Counted from the first letter of the stretch, positions 45,971 to 59,900 are shown. The stretch is DNA of 64,000 nucleotides from Trichosphaerium sp. ATCC 40318 (GCA_038496445.1 JALMLS010000516.1:1-64000), one strand, 5' to 3'. Made by a program: numbers and translations. The notes: generated by a model from the sequence alone, not told the origin.

Positions 45971-48900
45971 ATGCCTAAAAGAATGCGAGCTTTCCTTCTT
46001 CTCGCGTTTTTATGGATAATAGGCGTACGGCTTGACGTACCGTCAAGATATGCAGCATACGTTACCATTCAAAATGAAAATCTCTCAAGTGTGAGTATAT
46101 CGTGTATAGATACCCCGTGGGCCATATTGACGCTATATAGGGCGTTAATAAAGCTTATTTTGTGTATGATAGTAACAATACAGCAACAGCCTTGCAGTAC
46201 ATTGACCCTGCGAGTGAATACGCATGGTTGCGTGAACAACGATTTTACGACGCCGTACGTATAAATACCAAAAAAATCATAACAAAGCACAGGAAGGCGT
46301 AGATATACGCCGATTTAGCGATACAGGCTGCGAAACACAACGTTATCAAACTGATACACCGTTCCCTGTTCACTCGACTTCAGGAAGGGAAAATAAAGGC
46401 GATGTAGTGTTACACATACCTCCATTTGACACCAGCCTCAATGCGACTGAAAGGACATGTGAAATGTACTCACTTAGTCGTACAGCACTTTCAAGCGAGA
46501 TACAAACAATATGGGTTACCTCTGGTAATGATACAGAGCCATGCAGGTAATTAGAGCGTCCACAGGGCACTTTGAAACCACCAAAAAACCGAGAATAACA
46601 AAAAACTGCGATTGCGAATCTAACCTTCATTTAAGGATACAATGGGGCGATGGAACAGTATGGACATTTCATAAAACAGGCCTAGTAATCAATGGATCGT
46701 TTGAAACTCTTCCTGACTCATTGGATGGTCCCTCAGATGCGTTTGCGGAATATGATGGAATGTGTCAAAAATCACCTTGTCATGATCGTTCTGATATTAT
46801 TTTGGGTACATCTTAACGTCTTTGATTATTATCATACACGTATAAAGTGTCCTTAATACTTATTTATACGTTTTAGTATTGGATGCATCAGATCGAATGT
46901 CGTCACAGTGGACAGAAGCATTAAATTGGGTATCTAGCTTTCTTTCGCATTTCTCGTTTTCTGAGGATGCAACACGTGTTGCAATTGTTACATATAATGA
47001 CTATGCACAACGTGTTACAGAGCTTGGTTTTGTATCTGACGTATCTTCAGTGCAAACAGCTTTGGAATCCATGAGAAACATTGTTCCAACTGGTATTGTT
47101 TTTTGTAAAATTCGAGCTTTTTTGTTTTAGTTAGTACGTCACTAACACCATGTATTTTAGGTTATCGTTGTATCGGATGTGGTATAAATGAAGCAATTAA
47201 ACTTATTTTCAACGCAACTGAAAGGATGGAAGAATGTGGTTCTGATAATAATTGCGCAGCATCAACTTTAGTTAACCAAAGCTCGCTTTATATTAGACAA
47301 GCAGTGCCAGTTACTTTGATATCTATTATTACTGGTCTTTCTGATAGACCATCGTACTCTAATAGTACTTCATATTCTAACAGCACGTATTATAACTTAG
47401 ATTCAGACCAATACCTTAAACTGGAAATGGGTACGTTTACCAATTAAATCATTCTTAAAATATTCCGTATTGTTGATGCGTCAGTCCTTCCTGGAAAAAA
47501 GGAAAATTTTTTTCATCCAAAACATTTCGTTGGTTGACTTCAATTTTCCCTCCTTTTACTAATAGTTTCTTGTAAAGAATCTTTTTTATTTGGACTAATG
47601 TTTTGTTATAGATTACATTACTGCACTTGACGTAACCTCCTATGTTTTACCAATTGGATCCTCAGATTTTGCACATGAGATAAATGTATTAACACAAGGA
47701 AGGCTATCTAATACATTCACAAGTACAAACGTAGAAGGCCTACATAACATTACAAACACACTTGTTAGCAGCTTGTGTACTAGTGATAGCTTCTGTAAAG
47801 AATCTTGTATAGGCTTTTGTGGTCTCAACGCAACCTGTCATTGTCCAAGCGATTGCAGTGACTATAACATGTGTACAAAAGATGAATGCTTGTCATCAAC
47901 AAAAGGGTGTATGCATTACCCGAATCCAGCAATAAGCGGAGTCAAACAATGCGATGATGGTGATTTATGCTATAATACCGTTTGCAAAACGGTGCCTATG
48001 ACGAATGATCCTACGTTACTTCCTAATGGAATGTATGATCCCAATGGACCAGAATGTTCAAGTGTAATGTCAAATGTATCTCTTGCTTGTAGAGATGAAA
48101 ACTGCACTACAAGAGAATGTCTTCCAACAATTGGATGCGTAGAGAAGAAGGAAGAGCTCTGTGTTGCTGATACTATTTGCCAAACACCTATTTGTGATCC
48201 ATCGGAGGTATTCCCGTACAGAGGTATCCCTGGTTGCAGTTTTGAAAGCAGCACTGTCCATACTAATTGTTCTGGATGCGAAGTAGTCGCAAGGTACGTT
48301 GAAATGACTAATTAAGCACTAAGAGATCATTGTTTTAGAGGTGAAACACTTAAGGTGAACTGTATTCTAGGTGACCCGTTGAATGTATGTCTTGGTAGAG
48401 ACAATATTGGCATTGCCAATGATACCAATAGAGGAAATTGTAGCAATAAGTGTGCTGGATATTCATGCGATCCAAGCAGTGAAGGTTGTGTTGTTGTAAC
48501 AACACGTGATTGTAAGGATTATCCTTGCGCTACTAGCAGCTGTAATGCATCAACAGGTACTAAACAACAACATGTGTTGGTCTAGTTTGTTAATTACTAT
48601 TATCAGGAGATTGTGACTACACTCCTAAAGAGTGCCCTCCTATTGATAATCAATGTGATGCATCTACATGTGATCCACTTCAAGGCGGATGTACTATAGA
48701 TATTGGTGGGGGTGTTAATTGCGATGATGGAAATCCGTGCACTAATGACTTCTGTAATGGTACTATTTTATCTCCAGGCGATCCTTGTGTTCATGAAGAT
48801 AAGTGTAAACAAGATCTTGGAGACTTGGGGTACTGTAAAATCCCATTTTGCTCTGGCGAAGGTATGACAATACTTTTCTTTTGGTAGCACGTGATTTATT

Positions 48901-49909
48901 TTTATTTAGGAGCTTGTACTTTTAAATATCGTTCTTGTCCTCAAATACATGGTTTGATGGGCATATGTGATGAAGAACTGGAAGCTTGTATTTATGCCAA
49001 CTCAACTGGACAAATTGTAGCGCCTGATTCACTTTCACCAAGTGTAGCTTCAAATACTACTGTTGCGCCTTCACTGCCAGCAAACTCTACAGTACCTCCA
49101 AGTACCGTCAGTCCTAGTGAACCATCAAACTCTACAATACCACCAACTACCATCCAACCAACCACTGCGCCTCCAACTACTGCACCTCCTTCAACTGTTG
49201 CACCTTCACTGCCAGAAAACTCTACAGTACCGCCAAGTACCATTACTCCTACTAAGCCATCATCAACACCTGAACCACTTCCTCCAAGAAATCCTACTGG
49301 AGCTTTGAGGCTTACTATTACTTCTGGATGCCCACCGTCTATACAAATAGTTACCACTCTAGCAGGTGCGTTACACATTGATACTCATTATTTACTTTTT
49401 TTTTAGAAGTTGCTGGTATTCCAGTACGTCGCGTTTGGGTGGAGCTAAACACTTGCTCTACACAAAACTCTAAGCGAGATATATCAGAAGTTCTTGTATG
49501 TGTACAACCACGTAGTGGTAAGACAGAGGCAGAAGAACTACTTAAACTTCGCACTGCGACAGCCTCAGGTTCGTTGTTTTCCTAGAAACTTTTGGTCTTA
49601 CTATTGTTAGCTTCTTTTAAAGCTCAAGTCAGCTTTACAGATGCAACAATAGTTGCATACAGTCGCAGTAAACCTACAGAAGCTTCTAAAGGTTCGAGTA
49701 CCAAGGATATTGCAATATACGCTGGTTTTGGAGCAGCTGGTTTATGTATGTATTAGTTTTTTAATAGGTTTTTGGAATAATTGTTACTAATGCTCTCTGT
49801 AGTATTCCTCATACTGTTAATTGTAATTATTATATTGGTTAGAAAGAAACCTAAGCCAGTACGACCATACCATGCAATGACAGATATGAGCGAATTGGAT
49901 GTCATGTAA
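45971..49909 (+). CDS. Type I membrane protein with vWA domain, Cys-rich region and Thr/Pro stalk
   Basis: About 15 exons. Signal peptide MPKRMRAFLLLAFLWIIGVR; extracellular part with EWG-type strands; vWA domain IILVLDASDRMSSQWTEALN ... RVAIVTYNDYAQRV, TGLSD; then a Cys-rich section of many paired Cys (SFCKESCIGFCGLNATCHC, CDDGDLCYNTVC, CDDGNPCTNDFC), a Ser/Thr/Pro stalk of repeated NSTVPPSTVSPS and PPTTAPP units (49030-49290), a globular VAGIPVRRVWVELN domain, TM (VFLILLIVIIILV) and a short tail RKKPKPVRPYHAMTDMSELD. The MIDAS motif is DASDR, not DxSxS, so metal-dependent ligand binding may be altered. Adhesion or matrix role is inferred. Intron 46551-46597 is 47 bases. Confidence 0.82.
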
Positions 49910-50048
49910 CTAGTTGTAAAACAAAAATTAGAATAAAAAATCAAAGTAGCATTATTAGAAACTTGTGAAATTACTTTAATGGGTGAGTACAACATACATA
50001 TTAACCTCAAGCGAGCATCTTTGTTGGTCATGGCAATGCTGATACCAG
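49910..50048. other. Short spacer, convergent genes
   Basis: Downstream of the vWA gene's stop and the next LRR gene's stop. No gene. Confidence 0.5.
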
Positions 50049-50765
50049 TTAGTTACAATATGATATTTGCAAGAGCAAATCATCAAGTGTAAGACAAACG
50101 TCAAGTACACTACCTAATGACTTAATACATTCAGCTGTCACTTTTGTATCAATTGCAGCAATACTGTGCAATCCAACTAAATACTTCACACCTTCATCTG
50201 TTACATCTGTCATTGAGATGTCAAGTTTATAAACTCCTACCAATGCTTTTATGCCGTCATCAGTACCTGATGTTGCGCTCAGGTCAATGGTATGAACACC
50301 TTTGAGAGCTTTGATGCCTGTATCAGTAATATGTCTACAAAATGCAATATCTATTGTATGTACACCAGCCAATGATATCAAACCATCATCTGTTATAAAA
50401 GTACTCATTATGTTGATAGTATGTACACCTGCAAAGAGCTTCAAGTGACTGTCATTTATTGTAGTTCTCATTCTACTAGAAACATGAATTGGTGTGTTGT
50501 GCAGTAAAGGGCTACCAGAAAGTCTTTCTATGTCATCTACTCTTGAAATACAGATCACGTTGTATCCAACGTGTTTATAAACGATATTTCGTAGTAACCA
50601 ACACGTCTGTGCTGTATGTATCATAGAACCGCCTTGTGATAGAATATGAACTATTATTTCAACTGGTAGCGATAGTAGATGCTGTTTTTCATCATTTTCT
50701 TTAGATTGCTCTTGATCTTTTGATTCCGAACCAAATATGTTGAGTTGTTGAGTGTTATCCTCCAT
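50049..50765 (-). CDS. F-box/leucine-rich-repeat protein (single exon, 238 aa)
   Basis: N-terminal polar region, then F-box-like LLSLPVEIIVHILSQGGSMI and AQTCWLLRNIVYKHV, then six LRRs (FAGVHTINIMSTFITDDG, LAGVHTIDIAFCRHITDTG, LKGVHTIDLSATSGTDDG, LVGVYKLDISMTDVTDEG). Shorter than the paralogues at 8305 and 61304, and only this one lacks introns and has its own ATG at the expected place. Predicted SCF substrate receptor. Confidence 0.85.
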   Translation of the reverse strand: MEDNTQQLNIFGSESKDQEQSKENDEKQHLLSLPVEIIVHILSQGGSMIHTAQTCWLLRNIVYKHVGYNVICISRVDDIERLSGSPLLHNTPIHVSSRMRTTINDSHLKLFAGVHTINIMSTFITDDGLISLAGVHTIDIAFCRHITDTGIKALKGVHTIDLSATSGTDDGIKALVGVYKLDISMTDVTDEGVKYLVGLHSIAAIDTKVTAECIKSLGSVLDVCLTLDDLLLQISYCN

Positions 50766-51656
50766 ATTTGTAATTAAACAAGAAATTTATAGGTCGTTCA
50801 TTGGTTGATTTAATTGTATAGACGCTGCTTAATGATAACGTTCTTAAGTGACAACACTAGTTTTATTGATTTATTACTTTGGTCACGTGCTGTAAATATT
50901 GTCCTTTATCAAGGTAATGAACACTAATTATAACCGAATAACCCTAGATTCTATGTTTCTGATACAGCAAGCGGAGTACATAATGGAAGAAAGTTCAGGG
51001 AAACTTACACCATTGATATTTAGACTGACGGAGTTGTGTGGAAAGTATACTACTGATTTCACAGAAGATATTGGCATTGCTACTATTACCTTAACATGCA
51101 CCTTTAATGAATCAGTCGTAAGGCCGTACGCAATTGTGACAACAAGTATTTTTTCTTACATACTTCATACCTCAAACTAAGGTCTTTTGTTCCTGGTAGA
51201 TTTTAATTTAGATTCAACGAATATTTCAACGGCTACAACCTCTTATCTTAATATACTACCTCACTCATGTGTTCGTAAACTGTGTCAAAGTGATGTTTCA
51301 ACATACTTTATTTGTTTACATACTCAATAGGTACTAAAAAAGAAAACTTTACAAATGAGTATCCTTCGGCAACAGGATATGCTGGAATGTAAAACTACAA
51401 AGCTAATTAGCAGTGCAAACTATGGCCACTTATACTCACGTGAACGAATTTGAATTAAAAGAGACACCGGTTGTTGCGATACCAAAATAACTTGTTGAGA
51501 GACAAGCAAGTTATCAAAAAAAAAAGGTGTAAACAAATCACTTTATTTATAATCGTGTTGCCAATGGCTTTAAGATCAAAGATCAGTGCTTGCCAACAAG
51601 ACTTTAAACCAACATAATTTAATATGTCGATGACAAATCGTTGCTTGTTCAGAGAA
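50766..51656. other. Intergenic; weak short frame
   Basis: A + frame (50899-51180, 93 codons, LTPLIFRLTELCGKYTTDF) has no domain or splice support and overlaps nothing. TCACGTG near 50883 and 51437. I do not call a gene. Confidence 0.4.
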
Positions 51657-54600
51657 CTACTTGGCACTTTTAAAAAGCTTTTTTGTAAAAAGTTGCTTCA
51701 TGAAAAGAACGTGTTCTTTCGATAGAACTGGAAACCCCTGAAAAATATATGAGTTAATCATTGCTTAAATAATATCATACTCTTTTTCCAGTAAATTAGA
51801 AGCACTATCTAGGTATTTTTGGTGCAATACTTGTCGTTCTGAATGACTCTGAAAGTTTGACTTAAATCCTTCACCTATTTGTACGCTTAGAATTTCTTCT
51901 TTTGTGTTATTAAGTACCTAGGAGCTCATATAACTCTCGTATAGATAAAGCGCATGTATCTACAACTTCTTGTAGTACATCAACTCTACTTCTATCATCT
52001 AAAACTGACTTGAAGCTGCAAATAACAATAGGAACTCCTGAAGTAAAAGCGTTAAATAGAAAATAAACAGCACTGAGAAGAATGTTTTGTACCATTGTCT
52101 ATAAAGAGTCGTATTGGGCTGAAATGCTTCTGAACTTTACTTGTACTCTTGTCATACTTAGCAGTTGGTCCAATCTCAACAGGTATTCTATGATTGGCTA
52201 ATAAATTCATTAGTTAGAAAGAAACATACTTCGCTCTAATGCTAACCCAAATAGTTCATCAAAGTAGGATTCTCGTGCATTTTAAAAGCACCAGATAACC
52301 TTCTACCACCACCCATGTGTACTGCAGATATAATCGATTCAGAACTACAATAAAAAAGCAATCAGCAAACCGAATAAATGAACTACATCAAAGAAAAAAA
52401 GTCAAGTTGGAAAAAATCACGTGATTAGAAAAACAACAAACCTATGTGATCCAGATGCTATAGATACATTAACTCGGTGTTTCTTGAGGTACTCAAAGGT
52501 AGAGAGGAAATATTTGTAGTTAGAAGCATCAAGCTCTTCTGAAAAGAAAAAAAAAACCGTTAGATATAACAAAGCACGTTTAAACAACATTTACCTTCTC
52601 CATAAACACCAAAACCAACGATATTACTCTTACCAGATTGTATACATCCTACAACAACTTCGGAAAGGTCCTTGAATTGAGTTGGATCATCAAGTCGAGG
52701 ATTGGCATACAAAACTAAAGTGGGTAATAAATATGAGATTTGGTCGCTAATTACAATTGTACCCAAAGCAGCCTTGCAGTTTTTATTTGAGCTGTTATTT
52801 TTAGATACTCTACTTTCAACTATATCTAGTACGTCTTTTTCTTTTAAATCACGCAGAGTATGAGCTTTTGGACGTAGAACAATTTCAACATCTAAACAAA
52901 TAAACAAAAAATCATGATGGCAGAAAGCAATGAAACTAGTCGCACAAGTTACGCCATCTGAAACCGCTTGAGAAAAAACTGAATCAACAGCATCTTCTAT
53001 TTGTTCTTTCGTTTGTAAGACACGCTCCATTATATCTCGTGCAACGTCATATGAAGCTATTTTTAGTTCCTGCCAAGTAAAATTACTGGAATGCAAAAAA
53101 GAAGAAAAACAAGGGAATCACCTCAACTGATTTAAGTGGGTACACTCTATCATCCTTTGGAAGCGAACTGTAGTATTTCCATAACTGTTCGATATTATAT
53201 CCACTTCCTAATCTCACATTCAAATCAGCCTTTGGAAGGCGCTTAATGAGTTCTTTTGTAATAGGTGGATTTGTATGATTAAGTCTCCAATAAGGAATGC
53301 TGTAGAGGTTAAGGAGCAAAGTATAGATCAACAGTAAAGGAAATATGGAAAAAATTAAAGGTGATACGATTCTCCAGATATGATCTGTTTAAAATCTAAA
53401 CCAATATCATCGTAGTATGGATGGTCAATGATAGACGATACATCAATGTTGGCTTTGTTCAATTTCGTAACAATTTCTTTTAACATCTCAGCCTGTTTAA
53501 TTAACTATCAGTTCTCTACCTTAACTAATAACAAGAAAATGCGTACCCTCAACCTTCTCTTTTTTTTAACTCCAAGGAAAGTACTCTTCCAGCCATCTCA
53601 AAATCGTTAAGGCACTGTCGAAACAAAAAAAGAAAAAAAAAAGAAAAGAACCATCAACGAGATAAAAGCGGATACAGTCAATCATCCGAACCATATTTTC
53701 AACACTAAACTTGTATTTTTCTTGTATTAGATCATACTCTCCGGAAAGAGTACAATCAGAAACTGTCCTGTTATCAGTACAAGGTACGATAACAATACCT
53801 TCATCAAAAAATTGTCTGATTGGGTGATCATCAAAGTTACTGACAGCTTTCGTATGTATATTAGAAGTCACACAACTCTACAATAAATATATAAGTTTCT
53901 TCAAAAAAACGTCCTCAATCTGGGCGCTACAGTCACGCCTTTGCAGACTTTACTTACCTCAATCGTTACACCACGATCAACAACGTATTTTCGCAAGTCA
54001 TCATTTTGTATTAAATGACAACCATGTCCTATACGATGTGCACCACAATACTGCAATGCATCTTGTACAGACTGCCATCCAGAGGCTTCCCCACTAGTTC
54101 ATAATAAAGTGAGTATTTGTGGAACATTATAGCACGGTACCTGTGTAAAGTACAGTTAATAAGCTTGTTATGTACTATAGAAAAAGCCTCTCTGTGGTGC
54201 TTGGAAGATATCTGTTCTGGTCCTCCAGCCAAGTCAAACCCAACAACACCTCTATCTTTATATCTCCTTTTAAAACAAAATCAGCGAATGTATTTTGTTG
54301 GCGTAAATATTACCAAGCTATTTCGGCTATTGATTCGGTTACTTTTGGATCCAAACTGCGTAATCCACACACTATCAACTTCGCAATGATAGGCAAACGC
54401 AATTCTGACATAACCTTTGTTGTACAAGTTAAAAAGGGAGAAAATCACAAAGGATACAATCACGTTATTTTTTGAGAAATCACGTGATATTTTTTCTTAA
54501 GAAAATGCAAAGAAAAGTACCAGTCCTTCTACAGCGGCCTCCATTACACCACCCATACTTAGACCACTTTTTAAATGTAACACGGGACTAAATCTTATTT

Positions 54601-55225
54601 CTATATACCGAATACCATCAGCACAGGCGTCTTTACAAACCTCATAGACAGCTCTTGTAATGGCAACTAAAAAACACATCAAAAAAACTTTGGAAAAGAA
54701 AAAAAAAAAAGAATTCTTCACAACTATTCAGAGTTATCTTTAAAAGGAAAGAAGCGCGCTTACAAGGCTTTTGAAGTACACTTCCTGTTATATCAAACCC
54801 ACGCAAGTATTCAATAAGTGACTCGCATGTTTCATCAACTGAAATCAGTTTTTTAAGTTCTGCTTCGTCAAAAGTAGGCAATTCAATGCCCTGTTCTTTA
54901 GCTAGCTCAATGATCGTTTTTGCGCTGATACTGCCGTCTAAGCGGAACGTTTAATAAGTAAGGTGTCATAACATGAGCTGGTATAAGCTTTTAAGGCACT
55001 TTGGCGCGTGTTGTAATTCTTTGAGGCAAATGCCGTTGAGAATACTTCGTTGCGTTCAAAAACTAACGTACCGAGGTGGCAATGTAACTCAGCCTTTGGT
55101 AGAGACTTTATTACGTTAAATGGTATTTTTTGCGCCATCGTTTGTCGTGTAGGTGAATAGGCACGCGTGGTGTTATTAGGTACGTGTCGCGTGCTGATAT
55201 GCCGTTTAAACACTTTCCCTAGCAT
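51657..55225 (-). CDS. Tandem adenosine deaminase: active N-terminal and degenerate C-terminal domain
   Basis: Roughly 20 exons. First domain: KAELHCHLGT (HxH zinc ligands), YIEIRFSPVLH, VGFDLAGGPE, LHSGEASGWQSV (the H-x-G-E site), GAHRIGHGCHL, VPCTDN (catalytic Asp): all adenosine deaminase signatures. The exon ending GESY/..ES joins by a clean GT-AG intron (53361-53309) into SIPYWRLNHTNPPITKELIK, starting a second deaminase-like domain: KADLNVRLGS replaces HxH, VGFGVYGEEE replaces FDLAG, SIASGSH replaces HxGE and VHMGGGRRLSGAF replaces IGHG. So the second half cannot bind zinc in the usual way. The ATG at 55225 or the internal MAQKIP start are both possible. A frame break sits at an A8 run (53560-53567). 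Role: purine salvage plus a probable structural partner. Confidence 0.85.
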
Positions 55226-55316
55226 ACAAAACGAAATGTGATGCTTTTATTGAAATTGTGAGAATCTGCGTTGACTTTCTTATTGATCCCCAACACCTGT
55301 TAAAGCACTCTGAAGG
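55226..55316. promoter_or_regulatory. Divergent promoter between deaminase and Pho88-like genes
   Basis: Only 91 bases separate the deaminase ATG (55225, -) from the Pho88-like ATG (55317, +), so the two promoters must overlap. Confidence 0.55.
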
Positions 55317-56639
55317 ATGGACAATGTTATAAGTGGTCTCGCTATTCTACCTGCAGTGAGTATAAGCTCTATTTAAGCACTTTTATTCGTATAAATCAAA
55401 AAGCCGGCTAAACATGTATAGATATACTTTGTACGTAGCCTAGATTTTGAAATTGGGGATAGAAAAGAATACGCGTACAATACATTTATTGTAGTGCAAA
55501 GCATTCTCGCACTGTGTATTGCGTACATATATTGGAGTATACGCAGTACTAGGGATCAAAGAAGTGTTTCTCTCACTGTACGCATTGTCACATTATTGTA
55601 CAATTTTTAAACTCAGTGCACGTCACTTGTTACGCCATGTGTACCACTATACGGTACTTTCAACGCGAATTTAACTATGCCACGTCAGTCACTTGTAAAC
55701 ACCATCAAAACTTTCCCCAAATGACTTAAATATACCACCAGAGTACTAATAAATACAATAGAAAAACATTTGGGGCCAACAAATAAAGAAAGAAATTATT
55801 ACGGTTTTTGAGTATGACTCAAGAGAGTTTATGAAATTAGCCTTTGGGTACGCCTATACAACATACTTTATTACTATTTTCACTACTTTCTTTCCTTTAA
55901 AATCCAAAAATCATCATCAGTCAGTTTTTGTTCAATTTTCAACTTTCGTCAACGAAGACACGTCAGTTTTGTATCTTTACGCGATTTATTGACTTTACAT
56001 CAATATAATTTTTTTATACCTGGATTGATTATTGCTTTTTTATTATTTACTAACTTGCTATTAGCTTTCTGTTATCTTTGGGTATGATTTTCTGGGGTAC
56101 AGTAAAATGGCCTGAAGTTGTAGCTACCTTCGCAGCAACCCAGTGTGTTATAAGTATGTCAAAACCTCGAAAAATCTAAACTACTACATGCCTCTATTGT
56201 AGAAGTAGTGACTACTGCTATCGCAGTACTGTTATTTCAAACAATTGCGCAATTAGAGCAAAAAAATCACAAACCCTTTTTTGCCTATTTTATATAATTT
56301 TTGACATTACTTGTAGTACCTTTCAGAACGTTTAAATCCAACCTCTTCAAATCGCATATACTTGGCTGGAACATACCTAGACCATTCCCTCAACCACCTT
56401 CACCTTTTAAGCAAATGTGGAGCGAGATGAAAAAGGAGTTACAATCTCTTGACCCTAACGCAAAAACGCCTCGTGGTAGTAAGAAAAAATCAGCAAAGAA
56501 GCCAAAAGCTGGTGATGTTGCTGCAATACGCAAAAGACAAAAACAAAACCAAATAGCAGTTGAAGAAAAGGATAAAATAGACAGACAACTAAGAGCAGCA
56601 AAGGGACATAAAACGAGCAATCGTAAAAAAGTGAACTAA
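55317..56639 (+). CDS. Pho88/SND3-like ER membrane protein
   Basis: MDNVISGLAILPAIYFVRSL, TM segment FIVVQSILALCIAYIYWSI, the linker VFEYDSREFMKLAFG (Pho88 has 'DYDLKEIDSAIK'), FLLSLGMIFWGTVKW, then WNIPRPFPQPPSPFKQMW and a basic C-tail (KTPRGSKKKSAKKPKAGD, RKRQKQNQIAVEEK). Order and length resemble Pho88/SND3, a component of an alternative ER targeting route. The middle junctions (55650-55770 and 56150-56290) are approximate. Confidence is limited by the low motif content of this family. Confidence 0.6.
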
Positions 56640-56990
56640 TAACAAAAATCTCGTGTGGGTACAAAAAAAAAGTATCCACAAAAAAAGAAAAAATAATCCA
56701 AAAAACACTGCATTAGAAAGTGTCAATAACGAATAAAAAAACCCCGCTAGCGCGTACCACACCAAAAACAGAGTTTTTCTGCGTAGTATTTTTTTTTTCT
56801 GAACTTTTAAAGGTTTTAATCATTAACCGGCACTATTGCACTTTTTGTAACTTGTGGCTGTATAGCACTGTACTAAAGAGTGCTATGAGAGTGTATTGCC
56901 TTAATAATGCGCTGTCAAACCATTTTGGCAAAAAAAGTTGTCAAAATACTTCAAACAACATTAAAGCGGACAAATAAGAACTACAACAAG
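56640..56990. other. Intergenic, no gene
   Basis: AT-rich spacer with poly-A/T runs. A + frame from 56720 has no support. Confidence 0.45.
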
Positions 56991-59900
56991 ATGGAAAAGA
57001 AAAGTAAAGGGGTACCAAACAAACAGCGTACCCTAAAGTTGGAAAAAAGGGTTTCAGTAGAAGAAGGGTTAAATGGTGCTAATTCGCTGGAAAATCGTGG
57101 AAAGACATCAACAAAGTCTAAACGACCAAACACTAGCCGGTACAATCGATTTTTTGCTCTATTTTGGTAGTAACGCTCTTTACGATACAGGAGACGTTCC
57201 AAGCGTATGGCTTCTTCTGATGGGACATTAAAAACTGATCTCGCCTCGTTCAGATTAGTTATAAAGACAGAATTCGCTTGCATCGCAGAGCAAATACGTG
57301 AAGAGAACAGGGAGCTTAAAGAATTAATTGTGAGCTTGACAGAAAAGGTAGTTGATGTAAAAATGTTACAAGGCAAGAAAATAACGTTTTATAGGTCGAC
57401 CAACAATCACAATCAATACAGTTAATGAGCGACGAAATAATAGAAATGAGAAATAGTGCATTGTACGTTGTGCTCGCCTAAAAAGTAGTTTGACCTATTC
57501 GCTTGCTTATCCTACGCGTATAGAACAACTCCAGGTCGATCTAGACCATCTAATGTCTCTTTTGAACGGCCGTCTCCACGAGACTCCAGAGGTAATCTAA
57601 AACCTTTGTCAGTTCCTCTTATAACCATGTTAACCCTCTTTTAGTCGTAAAATCGCAATCAACGACATTCAGCCCACTCAAAAAAACAAAGACTGTTAAA
57701 CCAAAGAAAGAGAACAAGAAACCTTAGTAAGTACTGATGAGCATTAAGCATGAAAACAAAGGTTTTCTATTTTTTATGAAATTAAACGAAACTAAAGGCT
57801 AATCTCTCGGCTTACACATTTTGATAGCGCCTTACGTAAAACCCACTCAAGTACTCCATCAATTAATGTGAGTAAAAAATCTAAAAAGAAGAAAAAAGAT
57901 GATCAAGGTTACTCAAGGTACGCACCTGTTTGTGACACGTGCAAAAAAAAAGTCTTTTAGATTTTTTGTATTGTTGTTTTTGACGGCTTGCTTCTATGTC
58001 TATCATTTGTTCTACAACACTACGCATTCATTTTAACAAAGGCATTAATACTAATGAAGTCAACAATAGCGAACCTCCAAAGACAAGAAAGAATAGCTCT
58101 GATGCGACTTTCTTTAAAAAAGTAAGTATTAAATTGATGTTGTTTGTCTGTTTGTTTATTGGTTTTAATTGGTATACAGCTCATGCGTGGTATGTCAAGT
58201 AAAGAGAAAAAAGTACTAGATAATCTACACGAGAAACTAGAAGCACATCGAAAGCAATCAATTTCAGGTAAGAACGAAAGAGCTCTTTCAGTTCTTTATT
58301 ACTTTCTCTTTTTGTATCTTTGATTATTAACTTTTCTTATAGAGGATAGATCACCTTTCGCAATTGGGCATTTACATCCTAATTCGCCTAGAAGCCCTTC
58401 TCCTCTATCACCTGATGCTTCACTTACGGTTACTGCTAAGATAAACAACAGCCAACTTAACATGGAGTGTACGCTCTGCTCTTAACCTACCTTTCTTCTT
58501 TTTCTTTAAAACTAACATTTTCTTAACAGCGCATGGGCTTTCTTTTATACCAGCAACAGTACTGGTTAAATCACAAGATATACAAAGCTTACAACTAGCA
58601 AAAAATAAGTTTGTTAAGTTCCCAAACTTAACATCTTTCAACTTTCTCACAGAGCTTGATCTATCTCATAATATGATAGAAGTCGCTACTGGTTCTATAT
58701 CAAGTCTAAGTAACCTCACAAGTCTTAAGTAAGTACACTAAAGAAAGCAAAGAAATCGAAGAAACCCAATAACTTGCTTTATTTTCTCAAAATCTCATTT
58801 TTTGTTAGGTTGGAAGACAACTCTCTTTACGCACTCTCTGCAGATATTAAAAACTTGAAACAGTTGAGAAGACTATTTCTGGGGGATAATGACTTAGGAC
58901 CAAATATACCAGATGTCATTCTTCACTTAACAGCGTTGACAGAGTTAGAATTGTTGTAAGTGGTTTTTTTTTTCCATTTTTTTTCTTTTCTGATGTACAT
59001 CTTTTTTAGCGCCAATTCTCTTCGTATGATACCTGCTGGTATCTCACAATTATCCAATTTGGAGTTCTTGAATATGTCACAAAACCACTTGGAACACCTT
59101 GGCGGTGGTGTTGCTAACTTAACCCAATTGCGGCGCCTTGATGTTAGAGAAAATAGGCTAGTGCAGTTACCTTCAAAAATAAGTAACCTCTCCTTGTACG
59201 TTATTTGATCATTACTTCCGAGCTTCCTATAACCTTTCTGTGGTTCTTACTCTCAATCCTAGATTAAAGACACTTAATGTGTCAAACAATAACTTGACAC
59301 TGCTGCCTTCATCTCTATCTGAGTGTAATCATGTTTTCAAAGGACTTGATATTTCTGATAATCCATTCGTGGATCCAATGATAGTAGAGCAATATAATGC
59401 AAGTCCAATGGCTTTATTGACTTATTTGCGTATCTTGCATAAGAGTACGTACTCTACTTGTTGGTGTTGTCTTTAAGCAAAGTCTTTTTTACTTTGGTTG
59501 TCTAATGTTAATTTTTTTTTAGAGAATGCTGAGCAACCACCATCTCATGGCGAGTATACTTTATCAGCATACTCTTCAGGTCTTGATACTGATGTTGCAG
59601 ATGATATGAAGATACACACTGATTCTAATGATAACAGTGAGGATGACAGTGGTACTGATACTGTACGTACAATGCTTGTGTAATTTTTTCCGATTTTTTA
59701 TTGCTTTCTCGTCTTGTTGTGTATGAAGGACTGTCATATTTTAACCTTCAACTGTGTAAAGTCTATAGCATGGTGTTACATACTTTCACAAGCTGTATTT
59801 GTTTATGTTGTAGTGTTTTTGACTAATATTTGCTCTGTTTAGAGTATTATAGATAATCCCAGTTACAATAATAAATTACGATCTCTTGTTGTATGGACAA

